Source: CAZBRS01 sp964494475 (GTDB lineage Bacteria; Myxococcota_A; UBA9042; CAZBRS01). From it: a DNA stretch of 64,000 nt. Location of the stretch: the NCBI GenBank assembly GCA_964494475.1, contig CAZBRS010000021.1, forward strand, positions 22,608-86,607, written 5' to 3'. Below, in pieces: positions 49,536 through 57,993 of the stretch; positions within the stretch are counted from its first letter, which is position 1; the number at the start of each line of letters is the position of its first letter. The notes beneath the pieces were generated by a model that was not told the DNA's origin, ran no database searches, and saw nothing but the letters and a program-made list of their open reading frames with translations. Made by a program: the position numbers and the translations under genes.

Positions 49536-49838
49536 GGTGATCTCCTGGTTTTCCCTCTGGTTTTTGTTGACCGTCCTCTACGGGGACGGCCTTCGTTCGC
49601 TCCCATATTCTGCACGGCTCGTGACGAGCCGGGCGCCAGGGGATGGAATCTATCCGAGAACAGTTCGAGTCCGCTCCCCGGGGGGGAGGGTCTCGAAGTC
49701 GGTCTCGACGTGGTGTAGAGACTACGGGAATCACGCGGCCGATGCAAGAGGTCCCCTGCCGCGAAGCGAGTTGACCCGCGCTCCTACCCGCGCTACCCTG
49801 TTGGGCGTTTGGCGAAACTCAGCTTGGAGCGTGCTCAC
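49536..49838. other. Intergenic region with two inverted repeats and a promoter
   Basis: No gene. It contains CCGTCC/GGACGG (49571-49576 with 49584-49589), a perfect 17-base palindrome CGGCTCGTGACGAGCCG (49615-49631) upstream of the tube gene, and the promoter at 49771-49799 for the lipoprotein gene. The palindrome is a candidate operator for the tube gene. Confidence 0.5.
49771..49799 (+). promoter_or_regulatory. Promoter of the lipoprotein gene at 49839
   Basis: TTGACC (49771-49776), 17-base spacer, TACCCT (49794-49799), start near 49806 and a 33-base leader. Confidence 0.55.
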
Positions 49839-51830
49839 ATGAAACGCCTCTCGTTCTTGTTCATGGTCCTGATGGCGGGTGCGTTCACGGCGTGCGGGTC
49901 GGGCTCGTCCGAGGGCGGCTCCGACACGTTCACCTGGGATACGGTCGAGGACACGGCCACGCCCCCCGACACCAACACTCCCGACGACGTCGCGCCCGAG
50001 TACGTGCCCGCCGGCGAGGGCGTGCTCTCGTTCGTCGAGCAGTTCGGCGACGACAACAAGACCTGCGTGCAGAAGGACCTCTGCACGTTCAATGTCTCGT
50101 TCAACGGCGATCGCTCGCTGCGCGTGCTCTACAAGGAAGACGGCGCGGCCAAGGAGAACGTGCCCATCAAGTTCGAGGTCATCGAAGACCCGCAGGGTGC
50201 GGGCAAGATGGGCGTGGCCACGGTCTACACCAACCCGTCCGGCATCGCCGACGCCACCGTGAAGGTCGTGAAGGCCGTGCCCACCACCTTCAAGGTCAAG
50301 GTGACCGTGGCGGGCTCGGGCGGCGCCAGCGTCGAGCCCATCTTCTTTGCCGTCAACGCCCAGGCCAAGGTGCAGGCCTTCCTCACGGTCAGCTTCGAAT
50401 ACACGGGCCAGCGCATCTTCGATGGCGTGAAGGTCTACCTGTACAAGAACGCGTCGACCACGGCGGCCGACATCCAGTGCGTCAAGATGGACCCCCTCGA
50501 CCTGCCCACGGCCGACCTCGAGAAGGGGCCCGTGCAGCTGAACCAGACCGTGAAGTTCGAGATGCTCCCGGGCCTCGAGGACGAGTCGCAGCAGTTCTAC
50601 ACCATCTGCGCCCGCGGCGAGAAGGCCGACGGCAGCCCCATGACGTTCGGCTGCGACGACGCGAAGGGGCTGGTCTCCATCACCTCGACCGTCCACGTGC
50701 CCATCGTGCTGAACGACATCTCGCCGCGCATCGTCGGCTCCTACGACGTCGAGACCGAGCTCGACATGCTGAGCCCGCTGCCCGACAACGTCGAGAACAT
50801 CGTGGGCACCGTGCTCGACTTCTTCGAGCGCCCCTCGGCGTCGCTGCTGCGCCTGGTGTGCCTCATCGACAACAGCACGCTGCAGGACATGTGCGGCTAT
50901 GTCTTCCAGACCCCCGAGGATCCCAACGTGATGGCGCTCACCACGGTCGGCGAGATCGTGCTCGAGCTCATCGACGCCTACCTCTCGGCCTACGTCGAGG
51001 AGTGGACGGGCACCGACATCGTGGGCATCGGCGAGGACGTGCGCGACCTCATCCGTGAGCTCTCGCTCGTGGCCACCTACGACCTGAACGCCGAGCCGGA
51101 CGACGACGGCCTCATCGCCGCCTCCGACACGGCCGCCAGTTGGCACAGCGTCTCGTTCCGCTGGACCTACGGCCTCGAGTGCCAGCCCAACGACGAGGCC
51201 TGCGGGCGCGTGGTGTTCAACATCCAGTCCATCGGCCAGAACCCCATCACCGCCACCTTCCCGGCCACCGTGGCGTCGGCCGAGGGCTACCTCGAGCTCG
51301 GCCTCGGCGAGCACTCGCTCAACCTGCACTACGGCGCGCTGCTCAACTACATTCTGCAGAAGGTGGTGCTGCCGCGCGTGTTCGGCGACGGCTCCGACGG
51401 CCTGCCCGTGGTCGACAGCTACGAGAAGCTGATCAAGTCGCTGCTCGGCGGTGGCAAGGAGTGCCTGAACCCCGCGGCCGGCCAGAAGACGTGCTGCCAG
51501 TCGTTCACCGACAACGTGATCGAGAAGGCCGGCGACGCCATCCCCGCCTCGCTGCTGGCCAACGCCTGCGAGTCGCTCATCTCCCTGGGCGCCAACTACC
51601 TGGAGACCAAGCTCGTCGAGCTCGACCTCGACACGGGCAAGAACCTGTTCCTGAAGACGCCCGAGGGCATCCCGTGCAAGGTGTACGACACCAACAGCGA
51701 CATGAAGATCGACGCGTGGGGCAAGAAGGAGCCCAAGGCCGACCGCTGCAAGTGGGACATCCAGCTCGAGATCTTCGGCAACCAGACCGCGATCGACAAG
51801 AACAGCTTCTTCGGCTACGAGCATCAGTAG
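49839..51830 (+). CDS. Large lipoprotein with N-terminal Ig-like domain
   Basis: 663 aa from ATG 49839 (GGAGC upstream). Lipobox AFTAC gives a lipidated Cys near residue 18; a Ser/Thr/Asp linker follows. Residues about 55-170 look like a bacterial Ig-like (Big/invasin) domain (VPIKFEVIEDPQGAGKMG, TNPSGIADATVKVVK). The long remainder is predicted mixed alpha/beta with paired Cys (CVKMD, TICARGEK, TFGCDD, CLIDNS, MCGYVF, QKTCCQSF), suggesting an extracytoplasmic fold held by disulphides. No enzyme motif recognised. Convergent with pirin, overlapping by 7 bases. Confidence 0.78.
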   Translation: MKRLSFLFMVLMAGAFTACGSGSSEGGSDTFTWDTVEDTATPPDTNTPDDVAPEYVPAGEGVLSFVEQFGDDNKTCVQKDLCTFNVSFNGDRSLRVLYKEDGAAKENVPIKFEVIEDPQGAGKMGVATVYTNPSGIADATVKVVKAVPTTFKVKVTVAGSGGASVEPIFFAVNAQAKVQAFLTVSFEYTGQRIFDGVKVYLYKNASTTAADIQCVKMDPLDLPTADLEKGPVQLNQTVKFEMLPGLEDESQQFYTICARGEKADGSPMTFGCDDAKGLVSITSTVHVPIVLNDISPRIVGSYDVETELDMLSPLPDNVENIVGTVLDFFERPSASLLRLVCLIDNSTLQDMCGYVFQTPEDPNVMALTTVGEIVLELIDAYLSAYVEEWTGTDIVGIGEDVRDLIRELSLVATYDLNAEPDDDGLIAASDTAASWHSVSFRWTYGLECQPNDEACGRVVFNIQSIGQNPITATFPATVASAEGYLELGLGEHSLNLHYGALLNYILQKVVLPRVFGDGSDGLPVVDSYEKLIKSLLGGGKECLNPAAGQKTCCQSFTDNVIEKAGDAIPASLLANACESLISLGANYLETKLVELDLDTGKNLFLKTPEGIPCKVYDTNSDMKIDAWGKKEPKADRCKWDIQLEIFGNQTAIDKNSFFGYEHQ

Positions 51831-52678
51831 GTCTTGAGGAACGTCCCCTCCCGGTAGTCCCGGAACGCCTGATCCAGTTCTTCCTCGGTGTTCATGACGA
51901 TGGGCCCGCGCCAGGCGATGGGCTCGTTCAGGGGCCGGCCGGCGATGGCCAGGAAGCGGCATCCTTCGACGCCGGCCTCGACCTCGAGGGTGTCGCCCGG
52001 GCCCATCAGCAGCACGGTGCGGCGCTCGGTCGGGGTGGCGCCGGCGGCGAACGTGCCCGCGCCCTCGGTGACGTAGCAGAGCAGCGTGTGATCGGCGGGC
52101 ACGGGCAGCGCGAGGCGTCCGCCGAGGGGTAGCGTGACGTCGAGGTAGAGGGGCTCGGCCGCCACGTCGCGCACCGGCCCCCTGACTCCGTCGAAGGCGC
52201 CGGCCAGCACGCGCACGCGGGTGCCGTCGGGGCGCTCGACCGTGGGCACGCTGGCGGCCGCGAGCTCCTGGTAGCGCGGCGCGCTCGTCTTCAGCGCCCG
52301 CGGCAGGTTGACCCACAGCTGGAAGCCGCCGAGGCCGTCTTCGGAGCGCTCGGGCATCTCCTCGTGGACGATGCCGCCGCCCGCGCTCATCCACTGCAGG
52401 TCGCCGGGGCCGATGGTGCCGCGGTTTCCCAGGCTGTCGCCGTGGCGCATGCGGCCGGTCAGCATGTAGGTGACGGTCTCGATGCCGCGGTGGGGGTGCC
52501 AGGGGAAGCCGCGCACGAACTCCTTCGGATCGTCGGTACGAAAATCGTCGAGCAGCAGGAACGGATCGTAGAGGACGGCCTCGCCCGTGGAGCCGAACGC
52601 GCGGTGCAGGTGCACGCCGGCGCCTTCGAGGGTGGGGCGCGCGGCGCGGGCCTGGCGGATGGGTCGGGGGGTGCTCAT
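51824..52678 (-). CDS. Pirin-family protein
   Basis: 284 aa, a bicupin. The N-terminal cupin has the metal ligands in FPWHPHRGIETVTYML (His pair), HGDSLGN and MSAGGGIVHEEMP, with LWVNLPRALKTSAPRYQEL. The C-terminal Pirin_C domain covers the last 110 residues. Bacterial pirins include quercetin dioxygenases and proteins that modulate metabolic enzymes; which applies is unclear. The ATG at 52678 gives the usual family N-terminus. Confidence 0.93.
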   Translation of the reverse strand: MSTPRPIRQARAARPTLEGAGVHLHRAFGSTGEAVLYDPFLLLDDFRTDDPKEFVRGFPWHPHRGIETVTYMLTGRMRHGDSLGNRGTIGPGDLQWMSAGGGIVHEEMPERSEDGLGGFQLWVNLPRALKTSAPRYQELAAASVPTVERPDGTRVRVLAGAFDGVRGPVRDVAAEPLYLDVTLPLGGRLALPVPADHTLLCYVTEGAGTFAAGATPTERRTVLLMGPGDTLEVEAGVEGCRFLAIAGRPLNEPIAWRGPIVMNTEEELDQAFRDYREGTFLKTY

Positions 52679-52786
52679 GGGGGCCTCGTGGGTCGGTTGA
52701 CGTACCCAACCTAGTGCCCGGAGGTGGCTTTCGCAACGACGCAACCCTGCTATACTCCGCTCGAATCGTCCGCGTCGAGGCGACGC

Positions 52787-53620
52787 ATGCGCCCCTCCCT
52801 GGTCCTGGCCGCCCTGGTCGTGTTCGGCTGCGCGAAGCCGTCCGTCGACGCGCCCGAGCCCCCCGACATGAGCGGTGTGCTGGCAGCCTACCAGGCGCCG
52901 TCGGCGCCCCTCTCGGCGGCCACGGTGGCCGAGGTCGTGGCGAAGCGGGCCGAGATCGTGGGCCACCTCGAGCGCCTGGGGGGCCTCGAGCCCGTGCTCG
53001 CGTCGCTCGGCGTGCTCGGCGGCCAGACCGACGCCACCTCGTCGGCGCTCGTCGGCTCCTCGGCCGGGCTCGGAGCCGGCGGCGATACCGAGAGCTTGTC
53101 GTCGGCCCTGCAGGCCGGGGGCATCACCGTCACGGGCGACGGCTTCCTGACGCTCACGCGCGTCTGCACCGGCTGGGAGGACGCGGCCTCGCCGGACCCC
53201 GCCGACGGATCGATCGCCCTCACCGCCGTGTTCAGCGACGAGGGCTTCGAGGCGGTGGTGTGGGGCGAAGCGCGGGAGTGCCGCTACCGGTTCGACGGGC
53301 ACGACCTGCGCCTCGACGGCCAGGTGCGCGTCCACACGGGCACGTTGCTGGTGGGCGGGGCCGAGGGCGCCGAGCTCACCGTCGACTTCGACGGCAGCGC
53401 CGAGGTCGACGGGCAGGGGTTCTCGTCGACCTTCAGCTTTCGCGTGGCGCTCTCGAGCAGCCGCGTCGAGGTCGAGCTCGACGTGAGCGCCGGCAACGTG
53501 GTCTTCTTCGCCGACGAGGTCACGAAGACCTACGGCTTCCGCGCGGCGAACGGCACCTGGACGTGCGACTTCGAGGCCGGCACATGCGCGCACGACGGCG
53601 ACACGCTCTCGCTCTGGTGA
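52787..53620 (+). CDS. Lipoprotein of unknown function
   Basis: 277 aa from ATG 52787. Signal MRPSLVLAALVVFGC, lipidated C15. A helical Ala/Gly/Ser-rich N-terminal part (residues 30-110) precedes a beta-rich domain (FLTLTRVCTGWED, ECRYRFDGHDLRLDGQVRVH, LTVDFDGSAEVDGQGFSSTF) with four Cys in CTGW, ECRY and TWTCDFEAGTCAHDG. A TATACT -10 box lies at 52751-52756 without a clear -35. Its 3' end overlaps the next gene by 37 bases, so the pair is coupled. Confidence 0.75.
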   Translation: MRPSLVLAALVVFGCAKPSVDAPEPPDMSGVLAAYQAPSAPLSAATVAEVVAKRAEIVGHLERLGGLEPVLASLGVLGGQTDATSSALVGSSAGLGAGGDTESLSSALQAGGITVTGDGFLTLTRVCTGWEDAASPDPADGSIALTAVFSDEGFEAVVWGEARECRYRFDGHDLRLDGQVRVHTGTLLVGGAEGAELTVDFDGSAEVDGQGFSSTFSFRVALSSSRVEVELDVSAGNVVFFADEVTKTYGFRAANGTWTCDFEAGTCAHDGDTLSLW

Positions 53621-54417
53621 GCCTGGTCGCGCTCGTCGCGCTGCTGGCGAGCCGCCCGGCGCGCGCCTTCCACGACGAGCGCGAGCACCTGGTCGACTAC
53701 ACGGCCCACACGCTGCCGGCGGGCGACGTGCGCGTGGGCCTGTGGGACGTAGGCTGGGCGCCCTGGGGTTGGCTGACCCTCGACACCTACACCTGGCCGT
53801 GGCTGAAGAAGGTGGTCAACCTGTCGGCCAAGTTTCGTGTTTGGGGCGACGCCGACTGGACTGTCAGCGCGAAGCTCGGCTACCTGACCCTCGACGTGCA
53901 CGACGTGGTGAGCAAGGCCGATCCCGTGCGCTTTCACGTGATCCCGGTCGAGCTGGCGGTCTCGCGGCGCCTGGGGCCCACCTGGGAGGTGAGCGCGGCC
54001 GGCGTCTACACGCCCATCGTGCAGAAGGGCAGCTACGACGCCGGCGACGTGGAGGGCGCGGCCGGCTACACCAACACGCAGCTGACCCTGGCCGTCTCGT
54101 TTCGCCTGAACGAGCGCTGGGCCCTGTTCGTGCGCTCGCGCCACCTCGTGAAGCTGCAGCTCTCGGGCAAGGTCACGAACACGGTGCGGGTCGATCCGTA
54201 CACGACGATCGAGACCCAGGCCGACGCCGCCACCGACGACCTGGCCGGCCTCGGCTTTCCCCAGACCTTCCAGGTGGTGCCGGGCTTCGCCTACTCGCGC
54301 GAGGTGTTCAACCTCGAGGTCGGGCTGGGCTACGGCCATTGGCACATCCCCGGCGCGAACGTGTTCCTTCCCGTTCGTTCCGTGGTGCCCCAGATCGATC
54401 TGTACTGGCGGTGGTGA
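53584..54417 (+). CDS. Probable outer-membrane beta-barrel-like protein
   Basis: 277 aa from ATG 53584. This start gives a classical signal peptide (MRARRRHALALVSLVALVAL then ARA) with GAGG upstream; a GTG at 53617 overlapping the previous stop would remove the basic n-region. The mature protein alternates amphipathic strands (DVRVGLWDVGWAPWGWLTLD, WTVSAKLGYLTLDV, TQLTLAVSFRLNERWALFVR, FNLEVGLGYGHW) and ends LYWRW with a terminal aromatic, as outer-membrane barrels do. Coupled to the lipoprotein upstream, suggesting that both act at the outer membrane. Confidence 0.65.
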   Translation: MRARRRHALALVSLVALVALLASRPARAFHDEREHLVDYTAHTLPAGDVRVGLWDVGWAPWGWLTLDTYTWPWLKKVVNLSAKFRVWGDADWTVSAKLGYLTLDVHDVVSKADPVRFHVIPVELAVSRRLGPTWEVSAAGVYTPIVQKGSYDAGDVEGAAGYTNTQLTLAVSFRLNERWALFVRSRHLVKLQLSGKVTNTVRVDPYTTIETQADAATDDLAGLGFPQTFQVVPGFAYSREVFNLEVGLGYGHWHIPGANVFLPVRSVVPQIDLYWRW

Positions 54418-54422
54418 GCGGG

Positions 54423-55304
54423 TTACGCGGCTTCGAGCCCGAAGTCGCCCAGGCGGGTGCGCAGCTTCTTCAAGAGGGCCACTTCGAGCTGGCGGGCGCG
54501 CTCCTTCGAGACGCCGAAGCGCTGGCCGATGTCGTCGAGCAGGGCGGGCTCTTCGGACAGCAGGCGCTCCTCGAGGATGAAGGCCTCGCGCTCGTTGAGC
54601 GTGGGGCGAATTTCGGCCAGCGCGTGCTGGAAGCGCGTGCGGGTGTCGACCTCCTCGGCCTCGGCTTCGGGATCGGCCCAGGTGGAGGCCAGGCTGTCGG
54701 AGAGCAGCACGCCGTCGCCGTCGTCGGAGTGGCCGACCGGCAGGTCGATGGACAGGTCGCGGGCCGAGGTGCGGCGCTGCATCTCGCGGATCTCGGCGAC
54801 GGGCACGTCGAGGTCGGCGGCCACGCCCTCGATCGACTCGGCCGTGAGGGCCGGGTCTTCGCCTCGGGCCAGCGCCTGGCGCAGGTGCGAGCGCGTGCTC
54901 TGCAGCATGCTGAAGAGCTTGCGCTGGCTGCGCGTGGTGGCGATGCGCACCATGCTCCACGAGCGCTGGATGTACTCGTGGATCTGCGCGCGGATCCAGA
55001 AGATGGCGTAGGAGATCAGGCGGATGCCCCGGTGGGGGTCGAACTTCTTGACCGCCTTCATGAGCCCCACGTTGCCTTCCTGGATCAGGTCGATCACGGG
55101 GAAGCCGTACTGCACGTACTCGTACGCCACCTTGATGACGAAGCGCAGGTTGGCGAGCACGAGCTTTTGCGCCGCCTCGACGTCCTGTTCGTCGAACCAG
55201 CGGAGGGCGAGCGCCTTCTCGTCGGACTCGGAGAGCAGGGGAAAGCGCGCTACCTCGGCCTGGTAGAGCGCCAGGGTGTTGGTTTGAAGAACCGGCAGAT
55301 GCAT
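54423..55304 (-). CDS. rpoH: RNA polymerase sigma factor RpoH (sigma-32-like)
   Basis: 293 aa from ATG 55304; a GTG at 55313 lies between the strong GGAGG site and the ATG. Region 2: LVLANLRFVIKVAYEYVQYG, LIQEGNVGLMKAVKKFDPHR, SYAIFWIRAQIHEYI. The following RSWSMVRIATTRSQRKLFSM contains the RpoH box (QRKLF), diagnostic of heat-shock sigma factors. Region 4 ends GQRFGVSKERARQLEVALLK. It directs transcription of chaperone and protease genes. Convergent with the barrel gene, 5 bases apart. Confidence 0.93.
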   Translation of the reverse strand: MHLPVLQTNTLALYQAEVARFPLLSESDEKALALRWFDEQDVEAAQKLVLANLRFVIKVAYEYVQYGFPVIDLIQEGNVGLMKAVKKFDPHRGIRLISYAIFWIRAQIHEYIQRSWSMVRIATTRSQRKLFSMLQSTRSHLRQALARGEDPALTAESIEGVAADLDVPVAEIREMQRRTSARDLSIDLPVGHSDDGDGVLLSDSLASTWADPEAEAEEVDTRTRFQHALAEIRPTLNEREAFILEERLLSEEPALLDDIGQRFGVSKERARQLEVALLKKLRTRLGDFGLEAA

Positions 55305-55326
55305 GGCCTCCACCTCCTGCGGACGA

Positions 55327-55354
55327 AATCTAATCCCGGTCTCGCCGGGATCAA
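55327..55354 (-). promoter_or_regulatory. Promoter of rpoH with an inverted repeat in its spacer
   Basis: Minus strand TTGATC (55354-55349), 16-base spacer, TAGATT (55332-55327). The spacer is almost entirely the perfect inverted repeat ATCCCGG-TCTCG-CCGGGAT (55333-55351), placed where a bound repressor would block polymerase. Confidence 0.6.
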
Positions 55355-55374
55355 GAGGTCTTCGGGGCGCCTCG

Positions 55375-56616
55375 TTATTCCACGACCAGCCGCACGAACG
55401 TGAGCTTGCCCACCTGCACCACGTGCGCGCCGGTCGCGGGCAGGGGGGCCCGGTGGTCGGCCACGCGCTCTTGATCGACCTTGACCGCGCCCTGCTCGAA
55501 CAGCCGGCGCGCCTCGCGCTTGGAGGCGACCACGCCCTTGGCGACCAGCGCGTCGAGCAGCCCGCCGTCGGCGGCCGTCACGTGGTGCTCGGGCAACTCC
55601 TCGGGGATCTCCTTCTTCGAGAACACCCGCAGGAACTCGGCCACGGCGTGCTCGCCGGCCTCGGCGCTGTGGTAGCGGCCCACGAGCTCCTGGCCGAGCG
55701 CCAGCTTCACGTCGCGCGGGTTCTTGCTGCCGTCGGCGCAGCCGGCCTTCCAGGCCTCGATCTCGGCCACGGGGCGGTCCGAGAGCAGGGTCAGGTACTT
55801 CCACAGGAGCTCGTCGGAGATCGACATGAGCTTGCCCACGATCTGGTCGGGCGCCTCGTCGATGCCGATGTAGTTGCCGAGGGACTTCGACATCTTGTGG
55901 CCGGTCAGCACGCCGTCGACCAGGCGCGCGTCGGTGCCCTCGAGCAGCGGCACGGTCATGACGATCTGCGGCTTCTGGCCGTACTCGCGCTGCACGGTGC
56001 GGCCCACCAGCAGGTTGAAGATCTGGTCGTGGCCGCCCAGTTCGACGTCGGCGGTGAGCGCGACGCTGTCGTAGCCCTGCACCAGCGGATACAGCATCTC
56101 GTGCACGCTGATGGGCTGGTTGTTCTGGAAGCGCGTGCGGAAGTCCTCGCGCTCGAACAGGCGCGCCAGCGTGTAGGTGGCGGCCAGCCGCACCAGGTCG
56201 GCGGCCGTCATGGACTCCATCCACTCGCTGTTGAAGCGCACCTCGGTCTGCTTGGGATCGAGCACCTTGAACACCTGGCGCTTGTAGGTCTCGGCGTTGG
56301 CCTGCACCTCGGCGCGGCCGAGGGCCTTGCGCGTCTCGTGCTTGCCCGTGGGGTCGCCGATGCGGCCCGTGAAGTCGCCGATGAGGAAGATGGCCGTGTG
56401 CCCGAGCTGCTGGAACTGGCGCATCTTCTGCAGCACGACCGTGTGGCCGAGGTGCAGGTCGGGCGCCGTGGGGTCGAAGCCGCACTTCACGCGCAGGGGC
56501 TTGCCCGACGAGAAGCTCTCGTTCAGGCGGGCCTTCAGCTCGTCGGGATTGAGGAAGTCGACCACGCCGCGGGAGAGGATCTCGAGCTGTTCGGCGACGG
56601 GCTTGAAGCGGCTCAT
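55375..56616 (-). CDS. tyrS: Tyrosyl-tRNA synthetase
   Basis: 413 aa class I synthetase. The HIGH-type motif is HLGHT in PDLHLGHTVVLQKMRQF; the KMSKS motif is intact in LTGHKMSKSLGNYIG; an S4 RNA-binding domain closes the protein (EARRLFEQGAVKVDQERVAD). The sequence pattern (CGFDPTAPDLHLGHT) is that of the TyrZ-like branch. The start ATG 56616 is chosen because the longer frame upstream overlaps the radical SAM gene. Confidence 0.96.
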   Translation of the reverse strand: MSRFKPVAEQLEILSRGVVDFLNPDELKARLNESFSSGKPLRVKCGFDPTAPDLHLGHTVVLQKMRQFQQLGHTAIFLIGDFTGRIGDPTGKHETRKALGRAEVQANAETYKRQVFKVLDPKQTEVRFNSEWMESMTAADLVRLAATYTLARLFEREDFRTRFQNNQPISVHEMLYPLVQGYDSVALTADVELGGHDQIFNLLVGRTVQREYGQKPQIVMTVPLLEGTDARLVDGVLTGHKMSKSLGNYIGIDEAPDQIVGKLMSISDELLWKYLTLLSDRPVAEIEAWKAGCADGSKNPRDVKLALGQELVGRYHSAEAGEHAVAEFLRVFSKKEIPEELPEHHVTAADGGLLDALVAKGVVASKREARRLFEQGAVKVDQERVADHRAPLPATGAHVVQVGKLTFVRLVVE

Positions 56617-56648
56617 GCGGACCCCGGGGGGTGAAAAGCTGGCGGATT

Positions 56649-57560
56649 CTAGTCGGGAGCGGGGCGGTTGGCAACCGGCCGCACCTCGTGCCCACCCACG
56701 CGCTCGTAGTAGCCCGCGTAGAGGCCGGGGCAGCGCTCGTCGAGGGCGCAGGCTGCGCAGGCCGGTGGCTTGGCGCGCCGGCCGTGATCGCAGGGGTAGA
56801 AGCCGTCCTCGAAGGCCTCGCTCATGAGCGCGATGCCGTGGGTGAGCAGGTCGTCCAGCAGGTCGACGCGGCCGTTCATGAGGCAGGGGGGGAAGCCGTC
56901 GTAGCCGGGCTCGGGGCTGCCCGGGGGGAGCTCTGCTCGGGCGGCGGCCAGGGCCTCGAGCACGCGCGGGGCGGCCTCGGAGAGCCGGGGCACGATCTCG
57001 TCGAAGCGGGCGTCGGCGCGGCCCTTGGGCTCGACGCACGAGAACTTCAGGCGGTAGGGGCGGGTGGCTGGCAGCAGCGCGGGCACGCCGCAGAGGTGCG
57101 GCAGGGTGGCCTTGACCACCACGACGTTCACCGTGACCTCGACCGAGGGGTGCGCGAGCAGGTTCGCGAGGCCCGCCAGGGCCTGGGCGTGTGCGCCGGG
57201 CACCCCTACGCAGGCGTCGTGCACCGTCGCATCGGCGCCATGCAGCGACACGTAGGCGTAGCCGAGGCCGGCCTCGACCAGCCGGGCGGTCACCTCGGGG
57301 TAGGCCAGCAGGCGGCCGTTCGTGACCAGGCCCGTCGAGAGATCGAGGCGCCTGGCCGCGTCGAAGAACTTCACGAGGTCGCGGCGTACGGTGGGCTCGC
57401 CCCCCGAGAACAGGATCTGCGTGGCGCCCAGGGCCTTGGCCTGGCGCAGCTTGGCGGCCACCTGGGCCGGCGAGGCGGGCGGGTGGCCGCGGTGCTCGGC
57501 CGAGTGGCAGAAGCTGCAGTCGTTGTTGCAGGCGTAGCCCAACTTGATCAGGGCGCGCAT
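56649..57560 (-). CDS. Radical SAM protein with C-terminal SPASM-like cysteines
   Basis: 303 aa. CNNDCSFCHSAEHRG near residue 11 binds the [4Fe-4S]/SAM cluster; ILFSGGEPTVRRDL is the SAM-contact GGE motif, and YVSLHGAD and TVNVVVVK follow the barrel. The C-terminus has extra Cys (FPPCLMNG, YPCDHGRR, ACAACALDERCPG) placed like an auxiliary-cluster SPASM domain, as in peptide- or protein-modifying enzymes. Substrate unknown. It lies 7 bases after the small lipoprotein gene and at the end of the matrixin/flippase operon; no obvious precursor peptide was seen. Confidence 0.88.
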   Translation of the reverse strand: MRALIKLGYACNNDCSFCHSAEHRGHPPASPAQVAAKLRQAKALGATQILFSGGEPTVRRDLVKFFDAARRLDLSTGLVTNGRLLAYPEVTARLVEAGLGYAYVSLHGADATVHDACVGVPGAHAQALAGLANLLAHPSVEVTVNVVVVKATLPHLCGVPALLPATRPYRLKFSCVEPKGRADARFDEIVPRLSEAAPRVLEALAAARAELPPGSPEPGYDGFPPCLMNGRVDLLDDLLTHGIALMSEAFEDGFYPCDHGRRAKPPACAACALDERCPGLYAGYYERVGGHEVRPVANRPAPD

Positions 57561-57567
57561 CGGCTCC

Positions 57568-57993
57568 TCAGAACCGGCTCGCGGGGTCGCGGCGCTCGGT
57601 CGGCGCGCCCTTGACCTCCTGGCGCGAGCCCAGCACCCAGGCGTTGACCTCGTAGCGCCAGAGTTGGCGGATGCGCGTGGCCGTCACCGTGATGCCGTCG
57701 GGTGCGCGCCACTCGTAGACCACCGTCACCTCGGCCACGCCCTGGTCGTAGTCGGGGCTGACGTCGAGCACGTCGGCGCCCATGATGACCGTGTCGCCGC
57801 GCTTGTGCTCGGCGACGAACGCCGGGCGGTCGGCGCGCGGCAGGTAGGCGGCGGCCGCGTCGATGTTGTTCCAGCGCAGGGCCCGGTTGTACTCGTACAC
57901 GGCCTCCTGCAGCTTTTCGGACTGGGTCTTGGGCATGCCCGCGCTGCAGGCGGTCAAGGCCCCGATCAGGAGCACGAGCGTCGCGGCTCTCAT
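57568..57993 (-). CDS. Small lipoprotein (NTF2-like region possible)
   Basis: 141 aa from ATG 57993. Signal with lipobox ALTAC, lipidated Cys at residue 16. The mature part begins with a helix (KLQEAVYEYNRALRWNNIDA) and continues as strands ending in RIRQLWRYEVNAWVLGSRQE. This helix-then-sheet order resembles small NTF2-like lipoproteins. Function unknown. Its ATG overlaps the stop of the flippase gene (ATGA) and the radical SAM gene follows after 7 bases. Confidence 0.8.
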   Translation of the reverse strand: MRAATLVLLIGALTACSAGMPKTQSEKLQEAVYEYNRALRWNNIDAAAAYLPRADRPAFVAEHKRGDTVIMGADVLDVSPDYDQGVAEVTVVYEWRAPDGITVTATRIRQLWRYEVNAWVLGSRQEVKGAPTERRDPASRF

